DNA of 52,184 nt from JAJZMA01 sp021850405 (GCA_027365835.1 DAHXLU010000063.1:1-52184); one strand, 5' to 3'; positions 1 to 8,977 are shown, numbered from the stretch's first letter. The notes: a model not told the origin generated them from the letters alone. Numbers and translations are program-made.

Positions 1-323
1 GCCGGGTGGCGTGCATGCGATTGGTGATTGCGGTGGTTTCTCGGGTGGGCTTCCGGCTCCATGCTTCCATCCTAGAACCTTTTTTCCGTGAGCGAGCCTA
101 TTTGGTACTGTCGTTCGGCTGGCCCAGTGGCTCCTTGCGAAAGCTGTCATACTTTGCTTGGTCCTGTGCCGCTAACCCCAAGGGGGGGGTGAGCTGTGGC
201 TTGACTAGCCCCAGCGCCCTGGACCAATATTGGTTGCGACGATCACAGGAAGGGAAAATGCAAGTGAGCCTGGTATGGGGCCCGGTAACCTATGAGGTTG
301 TGGATTGTGCTGGTGCTGATTAA
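1..323. other. Region upstream of hemA
   Basis: No recognisable gene. A 105-codon open frame fills most of it, but it has no convincing start signal and resembles no family I know. The only regulatory candidate is a TTGACT / CAATAT pair at 201-230. A G-run (CCCC AA G8) lies near 176-189. I see no T-box or other known riboswitch. Confidence 0.4.
201..230 (+). promoter_or_regulatory. Possible hemA promoter
   Basis: TTGACT at 201-206 and CAATAT at 225-230 are separated by 18 nt. The -35 is good and the -10 is weak. It would give a leader of roughly 85 nt before the GTG start of hemA. Confidence 0.25.
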
Positions 324-1595
324 GTGATCGTTGCAATCGGGGTTGACGCCACCACTGCTCCAGTCGACGTTAGGGAGCGTCTATCCGTGACGGAGAGGAA
401 CATTCCCCATCTGATCCAGCAGTTGACCGCCCATTCGGGGGCATCTGCAGTGTTTGTGCTTTCCACGTGCAACCGTACAGAGATTTACCTTGGTGCACCA
501 GCAGGGCTGGTTCCTGAGAGCCTTCATGCGCACGTGGTGGAGTATCTCTGTCTGGGAGACACACGGCTTGCCAGTGCACTGTGGGTGCTGACTGGCAGGG
601 ATGCCGTACATCATCTCATGCGGGTGGCGGCTGGGCTGGAGAGTGCCATACTCGGAGAACCGCAGGTGCTTGGTCAGATAAGGCGAGCGTACCGTCTGGC
701 CCGGGAAGCAGATGGCCTCGATTCACAGATGGATGCTGTCGTACGGGCTGCCATTACATGTGGCAAGCAGGTTCGGACTGAAACTGCTATCAGTGCCCAT
801 GGACCAGGGATTGGAGAGGTGGCGGTGGACAGGATCGCGGATCTTCTGGGTTTCCTGGACGGTGCAACGGCAGCAGTGGTGGGCTCTGGCACTGTGGGCG
901 CCCACGTGCGTGCCAGCCTTCTTGCGGCAGGTGCGACGGTAGTCTCATATGGGCGCAGGGCTGGAAGGCGAGCAGATGGTGTAGTGGTCGAGCCGGTGGC
1001 CAGTCTGGTCTCGGGCTGTTCCAGGTTCACCTGTGTGATCAGCGCTACCTCAGCGGTGGAGTATGTAGTCCATAAGGAGCAGGTGGCCCAGATGCAGCGC
1101 GAGCGCGGCGGCAGGCCGCTGTTGCTCATGGATCTTGCGGTGCCAAGGGACATAGAGCCTGCGTCAGCGCAGGTGCAGGGCGTAACCCTGCTGGACATAG
1201 ATTCGGTCGGGACAGGAGGGGAGGGGCTTTCCTGCAAGGAGCTGGCTCTTTGCGACCGGATCGCAATGGATGCTGCAGATGGGGTTATGGCACTTCTAAA
1301 GAGCCGGGAGCGTGTGGCTCCAGTTGTATCTGCGCTGGTGGAGAAGGCAGAGCTGTTGCGCCAGCAGGAAATTGAGCGCACATTTGGGGGAGCTGACCTT
1401 GCCCCTGGACTGAAGGCACAGATTGATGTTCTCACCAGAAGTATCGTGCGCAAGCTGCTCCATGACCCGGTCATGTACGTCAAGGGGGATCCTGCCAGCG
1501 GAAGGGTTGCCAGCGACCGCTCGCTGGAGGAGCTGCGCCAGCTTTTTGGATTGCAACCTGATCTGGTACGGACCGGTACCGATGCCTCTGAGTGA
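324..1595 (+). CDS. hemA: Glutamyl-tRNA reductase
   Basis: It reduces glutamyl-tRNA to glutamate-1-semialdehyde with NADPH, the first committed step of the C5 haem pathway. The 423-aa length is normal for the family. The N-terminal catalytic domain has the nucleophilic cysteine in STCNRTE (Cys49) and the block ESAILGEPQVLGQIR around 106-120. A Rossmann NADPH site follows (VVGSGTVG, about 185-192), then LMDLAVPRDIEP and a C-terminal helical dimerisation region. The GTG start is chosen because the family's beta strand and TAPVDVRERL motif begin directly after it. No clear Shine-Dalgarno is visible. hemC starts 6 nt after the stop, so this is the first gene of a haem operon. Confidence 0.96.
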   Translation: MIVAIGVDATTAPVDVRERLSVTERNIPHLIQQLTAHSGASAVFVLSTCNRTEIYLGAPAGLVPESLHAHVVEYLCLGDTRLASALWVLTGRDAVHHLMRVAAGLESAILGEPQVLGQIRRAYRLAREADGLDSQMDAVVRAAITCGKQVRTETAISAHGPGIGEVAVDRIADLLGFLDGATAAVVGSGTVGAHVRASLLAAGATVVSYGRRAGRRADGVVVEPVASLVSGCSRFTCVISATSAVEYVVHKEQVAQMQRERGGRPLLLMDLAVPRDIEPASAQVQGVTLLDIDSVGTGGEGLSCKELALCDRIAMDAADGVMALLKSRERVAPVVSALVEKAELLRQQEIERTFGGADLAPGLKAQIDVLTRSIVRKLLHDPVMYVKGDPASGRVASDRSLEELRQLFGLQPDLVRTGTDASE

Positions 1596-1601
1596 GGCAG
1601 G

Positions 1602-2480
1602 GTGAATCGCCCGCTTCTGGTAGCTACCCGTGGCAGTGCCCTCGCCAGGGCACAGGCAGGTCTGGCAATCCGGGTGATGGAGGAGGCAGGTTATGGACCA
1701 TGCGAGCAGCACATTGTGCACAGTACTGGAGATATTTCCCAGCGGGTAGCCATAAAAGAGCTGCCCGGGCAGGGCTGGTTTACCAGGGAGCTGGAGGAAG
1801 CGCTTGCGGGGGAAAAAGCGGACGTGGCGGTCCATAGTGCCAAAGACCTGCCGACTGAAGCACCACCTGGGCTTGAGGTGGCGGCTTTCCTTCCCAGGGC
1901 TGACCCGAGGGATGCACTCGTCAGCCGTGGGGGCTACCTTTTCTCGCAGCTGCCTGCCGGGGCGCGGGTAGGAACGAGCAGTCAGCGTCGTCTGGCGCTT
2001 CTGGCCTCACTCCGCCCAGACCTTGTCGGGGTTCCCATACGGGGCAACGTTGATACGCGGTTGCAGCTGCTGGAAAAGGGGGGAGTGGATGCACTGCTCC
2101 TGGCCAGCGCGGGACTGGATCGCCTGCAGCGGGCCGATGTAATCGTCGAACGACTCGACCCGGAGCTGTTTGTGCCTGCACCAGCGCAGGGGGCAATTGC
2201 CCTCCAGGTGCGTAGCGGCTCGGGGGTAGCGCAGATGGTGCGCGTGCTGGATCACCAGAAGACCCATGCAGAGGTTGTCGCTGAACGTCTCGTCCTCTCG
2301 GGCCTTGGTGGGGGTTGCCTGCTGCCACTGGGCGTATGGGCACGCTGGTCCCAGGACATGCTGAAGATGACAGCCGTACTAGCGGTAGATGGCAAACTGC
2401 GTCGTACGGAGGCGATGGGATCTGACCCCATAACACTGGCGAGAGGAGTGGTCGCGTCGCTTTCGCAGGTTGCAGTGTGA
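1602..2480 (+). CDS. hemC: Hydroxymethylbilane synthase (porphobilinogen deaminase)
   Basis: It joins four porphobilinogens into linear hydroxymethylbilane. The 292-aa chain has the catalytic Asp in HSAKDLPTE (Asp82), the cofactor-binding blocks GTSSQRR (about 124-130) and RGNVDTRL (147-154), and PAPAQGAIALQVR (about 192-204). The cysteine that carries the dipyrromethane cofactor is present in GLGGGCLLPLG (Cys239). It has a GTG start 6 nt after hemA and no strong ribosome site, so translation is probably coupled. Its product is the substrate of HemD, encoded next. Confidence 0.96.
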   Translation: MNRPLLVATRGSALARAQAGLAIRVMEEAGYGPCEQHIVHSTGDISQRVAIKELPGQGWFTRELEEALAGEKADVAVHSAKDLPTEAPPGLEVAAFLPRADPRDALVSRGGYLFSQLPAGARVGTSSQRRLALLASLRPDLVGVPIRGNVDTRLQLLEKGGVDALLLASAGLDRLQRADVIVERLDPELFVPAPAQGAIALQVRSGSGVAQMVRVLDHQKTHAEVVAERLVLSGLGGGCLLPLGVWARWSQDMLKMTAVLAVDGKLRRTEAMGSDPITLARGVVASLSQVAV

Positions 2481-2547
2481 GCAGCAGGCTGCCCCGAGTG
2501 ATTTGCAGCCGACGTGACTTGCCTGGCAGGGCAGGGGGTACCAGCTG

Positions 2548-3426
2548 ATGGCTGGGGCACAGCTGCGGGGCATTGGGGTCTGGATGACCCAGAGTCGGGG
2601 TGTCAGTCCAGGGGTCCAGTCAGGGCTGATTGCGCATGGTGCCGAGCTGCTGCCTGTGCCCCTGATCGTCATAAAGCCCAGAAAGGGGCCCAGGGGGATT
2701 GCAACTGGGTTTGGCGCCTGGTTTGCAGGGCTTGGGGAGGCAGCAGTGCCGGGTGCAGGGCTTGTGGTTACGAGTGCCAATGCAGCCGCGTTGCTGGGAC
2801 CAGCAGCAGCCGTCAGTTCGCTGCGGGATGCTTTTCTGGCGTTACCCGCCTTTTGCATCGGTTCTGGGTCTGCCTCTGCCATGCGTGATGCAGGGTTTGC
2901 TCACGTCGAGGGCATAGAACCACCCAGCGCCGAGGTTCTTTGCAACCATATTGTGACTGCCTCGGTGTCCAGTTTATGGTTCCCCAGGGCCGCAAAGGTT
3001 GCGTTTGATATCGCCAAGGAGCTTGGCGGCAGGGGAATTCAGGTAACCGAGAGTATCCTCTATGACACTGTTCCCTCAGCGTCGTCTGCTGTTTCAGAGA
3101 TGGTAGAGCGCTGTGTGGGTGGACTTGACACCATAGTAGTGGTGGCAAGTGGAGAGGGGATCACCTCACTGCGCCGAGCCCTGGAAGACCGGGTGGGTAG
3201 CAGTGACCTTCCCTCGTCATGCAAACTTGTGTGTGTGGGGAGATCTTCCGTGATGAATGCCAGGGAACTTGGCTTGCCAGTCGCTGCGGTGGCCAGCAGC
3301 CCAGGTGATAACGATCTTGTTGCAGCAGTGCTGTCGGTGGTTGGTAGAGACGGGATGCAGGAAAATATTACCGTCAAAAGCGGTAGCGGAGGCCGGGGCC
3401 TGGCCCGGCCGCGTGGAACGTGCTGA
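2548..3426 (+). CDS. hemD: Uroporphyrinogen-III synthase
   Basis: It cyclises hydroxymethylbilane with inversion of ring D to uroporphyrinogen III. The family diverges strongly in sequence, so the call rests on a HemD-like N-terminus (LRGIGVWMTQSRG...GAELLPVPLIVI), the VVTSANAAALL block near residue 80, a length of 292 aa, and its position between hemC and hemB. The ATG start overlaps the stop of a 23-codon frame that itself begins at the hemC stop. The C-terminal half has the second lobe (VVVASGEGITSLRRAL). The gene overlaps hemB by 1-7 nt, which suggests translational coupling. Confidence 0.85.
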   Translation: MAGAQLRGIGVWMTQSRGVSPGVQSGLIAHGAELLPVPLIVIKPRKGPRGIATGFGAWFAGLGEAAVPGAGLVVTSANAAALLGPAAAVSSLRDAFLALPAFCIGSGSASAMRDAGFAHVEGIEPPSAEVLCNHIVTASVSSLWFPRAAKVAFDIAKELGGRGIQVTESILYDTVPSASSAVSEMVERCVGGLDTIVVVASGEGITSLRRALEDRVGSSDLPSSCKLVCVGRSSVMNARELGLPVAAVASSPGDNDLVAAVLSVVGRDGMQENITVKSGSGGRGLARPRGTC

Positions 3427-4424
3427 TGGGGTTTCCAGCCGAGCGGCCCCGAAGGCTACTTTCAACTCCTGCAATCCGAAGCCTTTTTGCAGGTAGCAGC
3501 ATCGCTGCTTCATCTCTCATTGCACCACTGTTCGTGCAGGAATTGAGCAGCGATTCCATACCTGTCCCTGCCATGCCGGGCCAGCTGCAGGAAAGTCTGG
3601 ACAGTCTGATCAGGCATGTTACCGTTCTGGTAAACCTTGGAATCCGGTCGATACTGCTCTTTGGCATACCTGCTACCAAGTCAAACGATGGGCACGAAGC
3701 CTGGGACGACGATGGCGTTGTACAGCGCTCCCTGCGCCAGCTACGCCTGGAGTTCGGAGACACTATCGTCCTCCTGGCGGACTGCTGTCTGTGCGAGTAC
3801 ACAGACCATGGGCATTGCGGCGTACTTTCCCATGGGAAAGATGGCAGTCGTCCCTACAGCCATGTGGACAATGACCGTACAGCGCTACTGTACGGTCAGG
3901 TTGCACTGTCCCAGGCTGCTGCAGGTGCTGATATGGTGGCACCCAGCGGCATGATGGATGGCCAGGTTGGGGCCATCCGGCAGGCATTGGACGCTGCTTC
4001 GTACACAGACACCGGAATCCTTGCATATTCCGCCAAGTACGCAAGCTCCCTTTACGGTCCATTCCGGGATGCAGCAGGCTCTGCGCCTGCCACAGGGGAT
4101 CGCAAGGGACACCAGCTTCCCCCGGGCGCCCTGCACTCTGCCCTGCGCAAGGTGCGGCTTGACCTTGAGGAAGGTGCCGACGCTACGATGGTCAAGCCAG
4201 CCCTCTGGAACGGGGATGTCATCGCAGCTGTAGCTGCCAGTACTGACGTTCCCGTCGTCGCTTACAGCGTGAGTGGAGAGTATGCGATGGTAAAGTTCGC
4301 AGCACAGGCTGGAGCCATAGACGAGCGCGGGGTGGTGCTGGAGGGTCTTGCCTCCCTGCAGCGCGCTGGCGCGAGTGCAGTAATAACGTATCATGCAGAG
4401 CAGGTGGGACATTGGCTTTCCTGA
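3426..4424 (+). CDS. hemB: Delta-aminolevulinic acid dehydratase (porphobilinogen synthase)
   Basis: It condenses two 5-aminolevulinates to porphobilinogen. About 332 aa. The zinc-type metal site is complete: DCCLCEYTDHGHCG gives Cys121, Cys123 and Cys131. Both active-site lysines are present, in YSAKYASSLYGPFR (Lys204) and DATMVKPALW (Lys257, the Schiff-base lysine). VAPSGMMDGQVGAIR is the family signature. The ATG at 3426 overlaps the hemD stop (TGATG). An in-frame GTG at 3420 is an alternative start. The enzyme acts before HemC in the pathway although its gene lies after hemD. Confidence 0.95.
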   Translation: MGFPAERPRRLLSTPAIRSLFAGSSIAASSLIAPLFVQELSSDSIPVPAMPGQLQESLDSLIRHVTVLVNLGIRSILLFGIPATKSNDGHEAWDDDGVVQRSLRQLRLEFGDTIVLLADCCLCEYTDHGHCGVLSHGKDGSRPYSHVDNDRTALLYGQVALSQAAAGADMVAPSGMMDGQVGAIRQALDAASYTDTGILAYSAKYASSLYGPFRDAAGSAPATGDRKGHQLPPGALHSALRKVRLDLEEGADATMVKPALWNGDVIAAVAASTDVPVVAYSVSGEYAMVKFAAQAGAIDERGVVLEGLASLQRAGASAVITYHAEQVGHWLS

Positions 4425-4437
4425 AGGAGGTTCGACA

Positions 4438-5223
4438 GTGAGCAAGATGCCAGAAGGACGGGGAACAGTCAGCACCCCATTGAGGCTGGTAGCGCTGGCA
4501 CTCCTGGTCATTGTTGTTGGAGGAGGCATCTGGGCGATCGCTGCCGCGACAGGTGGCAATGTCGCAAGTCCACCAGTTGCCAGTGCGACTCCACCAGCAG
4601 GGACCACTGCAACCCCTGGTGCGACAGCAAGTCCAGCCGCAACGGCGACTTCCAGCTACACCAATGCAGATCTTGCTCCAACGCCATGTGCTACGGCCAA
4701 GTTTGGTCCTCCGCTGCCTCCACTGAACCCCCCTGCAAACATCCATGTATATCCGGCTGAGCCACCCATGGAGATAAACACGGCGCTTCTCTATGAAGTG
4801 ACAATAGTGACACCGGTGGGATCGATGGTCGAGTGTCTGCAGCCCAGTCTTGCGCCCCACACCGTCAACAACTTTGTGGTACTGACCCGTAACCATTTCT
4901 ATGATGGCCTTCAGTTTTTCCGCGTTGCGCCCGGATTTGTCATCCAGGGTGGCGATCCAACCAATCTGGGCACAGGTGGGCCCGGATACCAGTTCAACGA
5001 TGAACCGGTCCAGGGAAACTACACACTGGGAACCATGGCGATGGCAAACTCTGGTCCCAATACCAATGGATCACAGTTTTTCATCTGTATCGCGAATGAT
5101 TCAACTAGCCTGGCAGCCAAGTACAATCTGTTTGGTCATATGGTGAGTGGTATCGCTGTGGCGGAGAAAGTGACAGCCAAGATGCCGATGACCGCAGTGA
5201 CGGTTTCCCAAGAGGTGAGTTGA
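4438..5223 (+). CDS. Membrane-anchored or secreted cyclophilin-type peptidyl-prolyl isomerase
   Basis: 261 aa. A short basic start is followed by one hydrophobic segment (about 14-34) that serves as anchor or signal. Then comes a Thr/Ala/Pro-rich linker (about 40-80) and a cyclophilin domain (about 120-261) with HTVNNFVVL, FYDGLQFFRVAPGFVIQGGDP, GTMAMANSGPNTNGSQFFI and YNLFGHMV. The F-R and Q-F-F active-site residues are visible. The start is GTG 4438, set by a strong AAGGAGG at about 4423-4429; the longer frame from 4393 only overlaps hemB. The domain should sit outside the membrane, which is unexpected inside a haem operon. hemL overlaps its stop. Confidence 0.9.
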   Translation: MSKMPEGRGTVSTPLRLVALALLVIVVGGGIWAIAAATGGNVASPPVASATPPAGTTATPGATASPAATATSSYTNADLAPTPCATAKFGPPLPPLNPPANIHVYPAEPPMEINTALLYEVTIVTPVGSMVECLQPSLAPHTVNNFVVLTRNHFYDGLQFFRVAPGFVIQGGDPTNLGTGGPGYQFNDEPVQGNYTLGTMAMANSGPNTNGSQFFICIANDSTSLAAKYNLFGHMVSGIAVAEKVTAKMPMTAVTVSQEVS

Positions 5224-6500
5224 CCCGCGATAGCGCGATCCTGCTGCGCAGGGCACAGGAGTGCATGCCGGGGGGTGTCAACAGCCCAGTGCGCTCGTTT
5301 GCTGCTGTTGAGGAAGAACCACTCTTTATTGATAGCGGCAAGGGTGCTGTGCTGGTGGATGTGCAGGGTCGGCGTTATACCGATTTTGTACTTGGCTATG
5401 GGCCACACATACTTGGTCATGCTCCGCAAGCGGTCGTGTCAGCCATTCGCAGGCAGCTTGCAGCTGGCATCTCCTATGGCTCGAATACCGAGGCAGAGTT
5501 GCTCCTTGCGGAAAAGATTGTCCAGATGGTGCCATCGATTGAGATGGTCCGGCTGGTTAACTCTGGGACCGAGGCAACAATGTCAGCGTTGCGCCTGGCC
5601 CGCGCGTCTACTGGGCGGGATCTGGTGGTGAAGTTCGAGGGTGGCTATCACGGTCATAGTGACAGTCTGCTGGTAGCCGCGGGATCCGGCGCAGCGACCC
5701 ATGGTGTTCCCTCTTCTCCTGGGGTCCCAGCTGCTACCGCTGCCGATACGGTTGTGCTGCCGTACAATGGCATAGCCGAGGTGGCTGACCTGTTCATGCG
5801 GCTGGGAGACAGGATAGCGGCAGTCATTGTTGAGCCGGTTGCGGGCAATATGGGGGTGGTGGCTCCGGATCCGGAATTTCTCCCGCAACTTCGCAGGCTC
5901 ACCAGTCTCCACGGGAGCGTCCTGATATTTGATGAGGTAATGACCGGGTTCAGGCTGGCGCAGGGAGGCGCGCAGGAGCTGTACGGCTGTCGGCCGGATC
6001 TTACGTGCCTGGGAAAGGTCATAGGTGGGGGGCTGCCAGTGGGCGCTTATGGTGGAAGGAAGGAGCTTATGTCACTCATGTCTCCGTCGGGGCCGGTTTA
6101 TCAGGCTGGCACCATGAGTGGCAATCCTCTGGTTATGGCTGCAGGTCTGGCAACGCTGGAGCAGCTTTCCTCCCAGCCTCCATACGACTACCTTGAAAAG
6201 ACCGGCAGTGCGATGGAAGATGGGGCACGCGCAGTGCTGCGGCAGCGTGGAATAGGTTCGGCTGTGAACAGGGTAGGCAGTATGATATCGCTCTTTTTTG
6301 GCGTGGACAGTGTACGGAACTACAGCGAGGCTGCGATGGCATCCAGGAGCATGTTTGCCAGGTTCCATCAACAGCTGAGGCAGTTGGGGGTGTTGTGGCC
6401 GCCATCCCAGATGGAAAGTGCGTTTCTTTGCGTCGCACATGGAGCAGGTGAGGTGGACCAGGTGCTCAGTGCACTTGCGAGCTATGAGCCAGCGGTATAG
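5220..6500 (+). CDS. hemL: Glutamate-1-semialdehyde 2,1-aminomutase
   Basis: This PLP enzyme converts glutamate-1-semialdehyde to 5-aminolevulinate, the step after HemA. The 426-aa length is normal. The N-terminus CMPGGVNSPVRSF is diagnostic. PLP contacts include NSGTEATMSA, the Asp of IFDEVMTGFR (Asp238) and the Schiff-base lysine in LGKVIGGGLPVGAYGG (Lys266). The TTG start at 5220 overlaps the stop of the cyclophilin gene, and AGAGGTG just upstream can act as ribosome site. With hemA, C, D and B this completes the route to uroporphyrinogen III. No later haem genes (hemE, G/Y, H) are in the window. Confidence 0.96.
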   Translation: MTRDSAILLRRAQECMPGGVNSPVRSFAAVEEEPLFIDSGKGAVLVDVQGRRYTDFVLGYGPHILGHAPQAVVSAIRRQLAAGISYGSNTEAELLLAEKIVQMVPSIEMVRLVNSGTEATMSALRLARASTGRDLVVKFEGGYHGHSDSLLVAAGSGAATHGVPSSPGVPAATAADTVVLPYNGIAEVADLFMRLGDRIAAVIVEPVAGNMGVVAPDPEFLPQLRRLTSLHGSVLIFDEVMTGFRLAQGGAQELYGCRPDLTCLGKVIGGGLPVGAYGGRKELMSLMSPSGPVYQAGTMSGNPLVMAAGLATLEQLSSQPPYDYLEKTGSAMEDGARAVLRQRGIGSAVNRVGSMISLFFGVDSVRNYSEAAMASRSMFARFHQQLRQLGVLWPPSQMESAFLCVAHGAGEVDQVLSALASYEPAV

Positions 6501-6615
6501 GGACCTCCGGCCCCAGGAGCGCTTCCTGCAACCGTGCTCACATCAGTCCAGCCTTTGTGTAACCGGCTGCCTCCCCGGTAGCTTCTGTTTCGTGCCAGAG
6601 CGGGCACTTCCCGGT

Positions 6616-6621
6616 TATAGT
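6616..6621 (+). promoter_or_regulatory. -10 box TATAGT before the propeller gene
   Basis: TATAGT lies 8 nt before an ATG at 6630, the same spacing as other leaderless starts in this window. A small inverted repeat GTGCC/GGCAC (6592-6596 / 6603-6607) sits just upstream and could be an operator. No good -35 is seen. Confidence 0.4.
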
Positions 6622-6629
6622 GGGCGGTC

Positions 6630-6674
6630 ATGACACCCAGGCTTTCCAGGCGCATTGGCATGGGGCTGGTGTGA
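6630..6674 (+). CDS. Possible 14-codon leader peptide
   Basis: An ATG placed 8 nt after TATAGT opens a 14-codon frame (MTPRLSRRIGMGLV). Its stop overlaps a GTG at 6671 that is in frame with the large secreted protein downstream. This could be a leaderless leader peptide that couples translation, or a chance frame. Nothing else supports it. Confidence 0.2.
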   Translation: MTPRLSRRIGMGLV

Positions 6675-6775
6675 GGGCGAGACTTCTCGCAAGAGGGCAC
6701 ACTCCTGCGGGCCCTGGCTATCGCTACCGGGCCACGGGGCGTTCGCGTCCCCGGCACAGCCGTCCGCGTCTGCTC

Positions 6776-8956
6776 ATGCGAGGCCGCCGCTCCTTTGCAT
6801 TGATATGGAGTGCTGTGTTTGCTGGATTTATGGTGGCGCTTGTCGGCGCAACGCCTGCTGGAGCAACGGGCACAGGCACATCCGGAGTTGCAGTAAACGT
6901 TTTGGTCAACCTGCCTGTTGCAACCATTGGTACTCCCTATTCAGCCCTGCTTACCATTGCACCCAGGAAGGGCAGTCTCCTGGGCCCGGGCTGCTACCGG
7001 ATCCTTGCCGGCAACCTTCCCGCCGGCCTGCATCTGGCAAGCTCTACGCTTTGTACCAGCAAAAAAGAGGCAGCGAGCCTGTCGGCGCAAATTGAAGGGA
7101 CGCCTGTGAGCGAGTCTGGTCCACTCTTTCCTGTGTCGGTGGATTTCACTGTCCTCTATCTCGGAGTAAGCTCCCACATCCCGTTGCCTTCGGCAGCAGT
7201 TGCAGCGGCTCCGGTAGCCGGTTTTGCTAGTCGCACTCTGCTGGAGACACCTCCATACCTTTCGCCACAGGTGGGTGACCAGTATGCTGGGCTGGCCCTG
7301 ACACATATCTTTTGCCCAGCACATGGGGAGTGCGTTGTTACCGGCGAATCCCACAATCCGAAAGCTGTTGCCCAGCTGCCCAGGGCAGGCTCCCCCCCTG
7401 CATATGTGCCAGTGCTCGCGGGCGCTGGTCCTGGAGCTTCACGTCTGCTTGAGGGTGGGGCGTTTATCGCCAGGGTACGCAGCATAAATCCTCTCTCGCT
7501 TTCCATTTTGCGCAGTGGTATTGCTGGCTCATTTGCCGCTTTTTCGTGTACACCGGATGCTGCCTACTGCGTTGGTATCGAAGCTGCAGCTTCGAGTAAC
7601 TACTCCTCTGGCACCTCTCTGCTGGTTATGGGCAAAGGTGGAGCGACGTGGAATGCAATGGAGCTTTCCACCGCTGGGGGAGGTCCTGGAGTTTCCGACC
7701 TGCTGCTGGACGCAGTTGCCTGTCCTGTTGCCAACAGCTGCCTCCTCGGGGGGAGTGGCAAGGTCCGGCTGCCTTCTTCCGCAAGAGGAGCCACTACCCA
7801 TCCTGCTCCCAGTTTTACGCCTGGCACCGGGACTGGGAGCGGACCCGCAACTGCAAATACAGCTGCGCTTACACCGGTCGGCGTGGTTATCAATGGAGAC
7901 CCTGCGAGTGTGTCTTCCCTTTTCACCCATATCCACCTGCTTACCGGTCTTGCAGATTCTGTCGGAGCAATTGCTTGCAGCTCTGCGCAGATCTGCATGG
8001 CTGCTGGAGGTGCCTTCCGCTCCTCCTTGCAAAGTGGAGTAGCGGGGATCGTACTGACGATGGATGGGGGCAGCAGGTGGGAGAACTATCAGGCGGTGGC
8101 GCTCAATCCGGACCCTCCACCGTATGCGCAGCCGGCTCCGCAGCCCTATCTCTATCTCGGCCGTGGGGAGGTGCCGTTTGGGCCCCTTTCTTCCATGGGC
8201 TGTGCGGAGGGTCTCCCGATGGTATGCACTACGGTCTGGCCTGCATGGCCAGCGGCGGTAGCATCTCTCTGGGATGGGACGCAGTGGCTTCCGGGCCTGG
8301 TGCCGCCGATTGCATACGGCCTGGCAGATGGTCTTTCCGGGCCGGTCGCCTGCAGCTCCCGCAGTCACTGTTTTCTCCTCTCCAACCCGGTTGAGGTCTG
8401 CTCGGGCGGGGTGCCTTGTCTCTACTCCGGGATACTGGAGAACAGTCAGGATGGGCAGTTCCAGCGCTGGGGTCTGGCTGGCCTCGGGCCAGTCTCGGGA
8501 GACAGCCCGCACCTCGCAGATATCGCCTGTCAGCCAGCTGGGCAGTGCCTGGCGGTGGGGAACTGGTCCCGGGGCGGAAGTGCCCTGCGCACAGTCTTTC
8601 CGCTGGTGATGCGGCCGCAGGATCCAGCAAGAGTGGTGAGCGCGGTACAGCCTTCCTGGCAGCTGCCTTCCGCTGTGGCAGCTACCGCAGTGGCAGTGGT
8701 CTCTGTGGGGGCAGGTCTCAGGGCAGCCTTGTCGGTCGTGCCGGCGCTGGGGTACATTTCAGCGGGCACGGGAGTGGTCGCGATCGCGGTGGGGCTTCCC
8801 GCCTGCATTTCTGGCACCGCAGCTGGGTGTATTGCGGTTGGGCTTGGAGCGGTTGGCGTGCTGACGTTTCCGCTTCGGTTGCTGCTTTTTGTCGTCTCAG
8901 GTGAACAGGCTGCAGAGAAAAAACAGCGCGAGGCTGCCGGACCCCAGCAGGAATAG
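6776..8956 (+). CDS. Secreted probable seven-bladed beta-propeller protein with C-terminal membrane segments
   Basis: About 726 aa from ATG 6776, which directly precedes a signal peptide (MRGRRSF, hydrophobic core, then ATPAGA). An in-frame GTG at 6671 would add a basic, non-signal N-terminus. An Ig-like stretch follows (TIGTPYSALLTI). Then seven short Cys-pair motifs recur, mostly C-x5-C (CPAHGEC, CPVANSC, CSSAQIC, CSSRSHC, CQPAGQC), at about residues 180, 258, 316, 401, 476, 526 and 585. Each is followed by a small hydrophobic strand. Seven repeats suggest seven blades with one disulfide each. The C-terminus (about 640-705) holds two or three hydrophobic helices and a charged tail. Function unknown; it may be a cell-surface sensor or structural protein. 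Confidence 0.75.
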   Translation: MRGRRSFALIWSAVFAGFMVALVGATPAGATGTGTSGVAVNVLVNLPVATIGTPYSALLTIAPRKGSLLGPGCYRILAGNLPAGLHLASSTLCTSKKEAASLSAQIEGTPVSESGPLFPVSVDFTVLYLGVSSHIPLPSAAVAAAPVAGFASRTLLETPPYLSPQVGDQYAGLALTHIFCPAHGECVVTGESHNPKAVAQLPRAGSPPAYVPVLAGAGPGASRLLEGGAFIARVRSINPLSLSILRSGIAGSFAAFSCTPDAAYCVGIEAAASSNYSSGTSLLVMGKGGATWNAMELSTAGGGPGVSDLLLDAVACPVANSCLLGGSGKVRLPSSARGATTHPAPSFTPGTGTGSGPATANTAALTPVGVVINGDPASVSSLFTHIHLLTGLADSVGAIACSSAQICMAAGGAFRSSLQSGVAGIVLTMDGGSRWENYQAVALNPDPPPYAQPAPQPYLYLGRGEVPFGPLSSMGCAEGLPMVCTTVWPAWPAAVASLWDGTQWLPGLVPPIAYGLADGLSGPVACSSRSHCFLLSNPVEVCSGGVPCLYSGILENSQDGQFQRWGLAGLGPVSGDSPHLADIACQPAGQCLAVGNWSRGGSALRTVFPLVMRPQDPARVVSAVQPSWQLPSAVAATAVAVVSVGAGLRAALSVVPALGYISAGTGVVAIAVGLPACISGTAAGCIAVGLGAVGVLTFPLRLLLFVVSGEQAAEKKQREAAGPQQE

Positions 8957-8977
8957 CTGCTCGCTCCCCTGGGGTCC
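8939..8977 (+). terminator. Hairpin at the end of the propeller gene
   Basis: A perfect 9-bp inverted repeat GGACCCCAG / CTGGGGTCC (8939-8947 and 8969-8977) brackets the stop codon with a 21-nt loop. It is followed by a short TT-containing stretch but not a real U-tract. It may be a terminator or an mRNA-stabilising stem. Confidence 0.4.

Noticed and set aside
6..323. 105-codon open frame upstream of hemA
   Set aside because: No start signal, no family resemblance, ends immediately before hemA; high GC makes such frames common.
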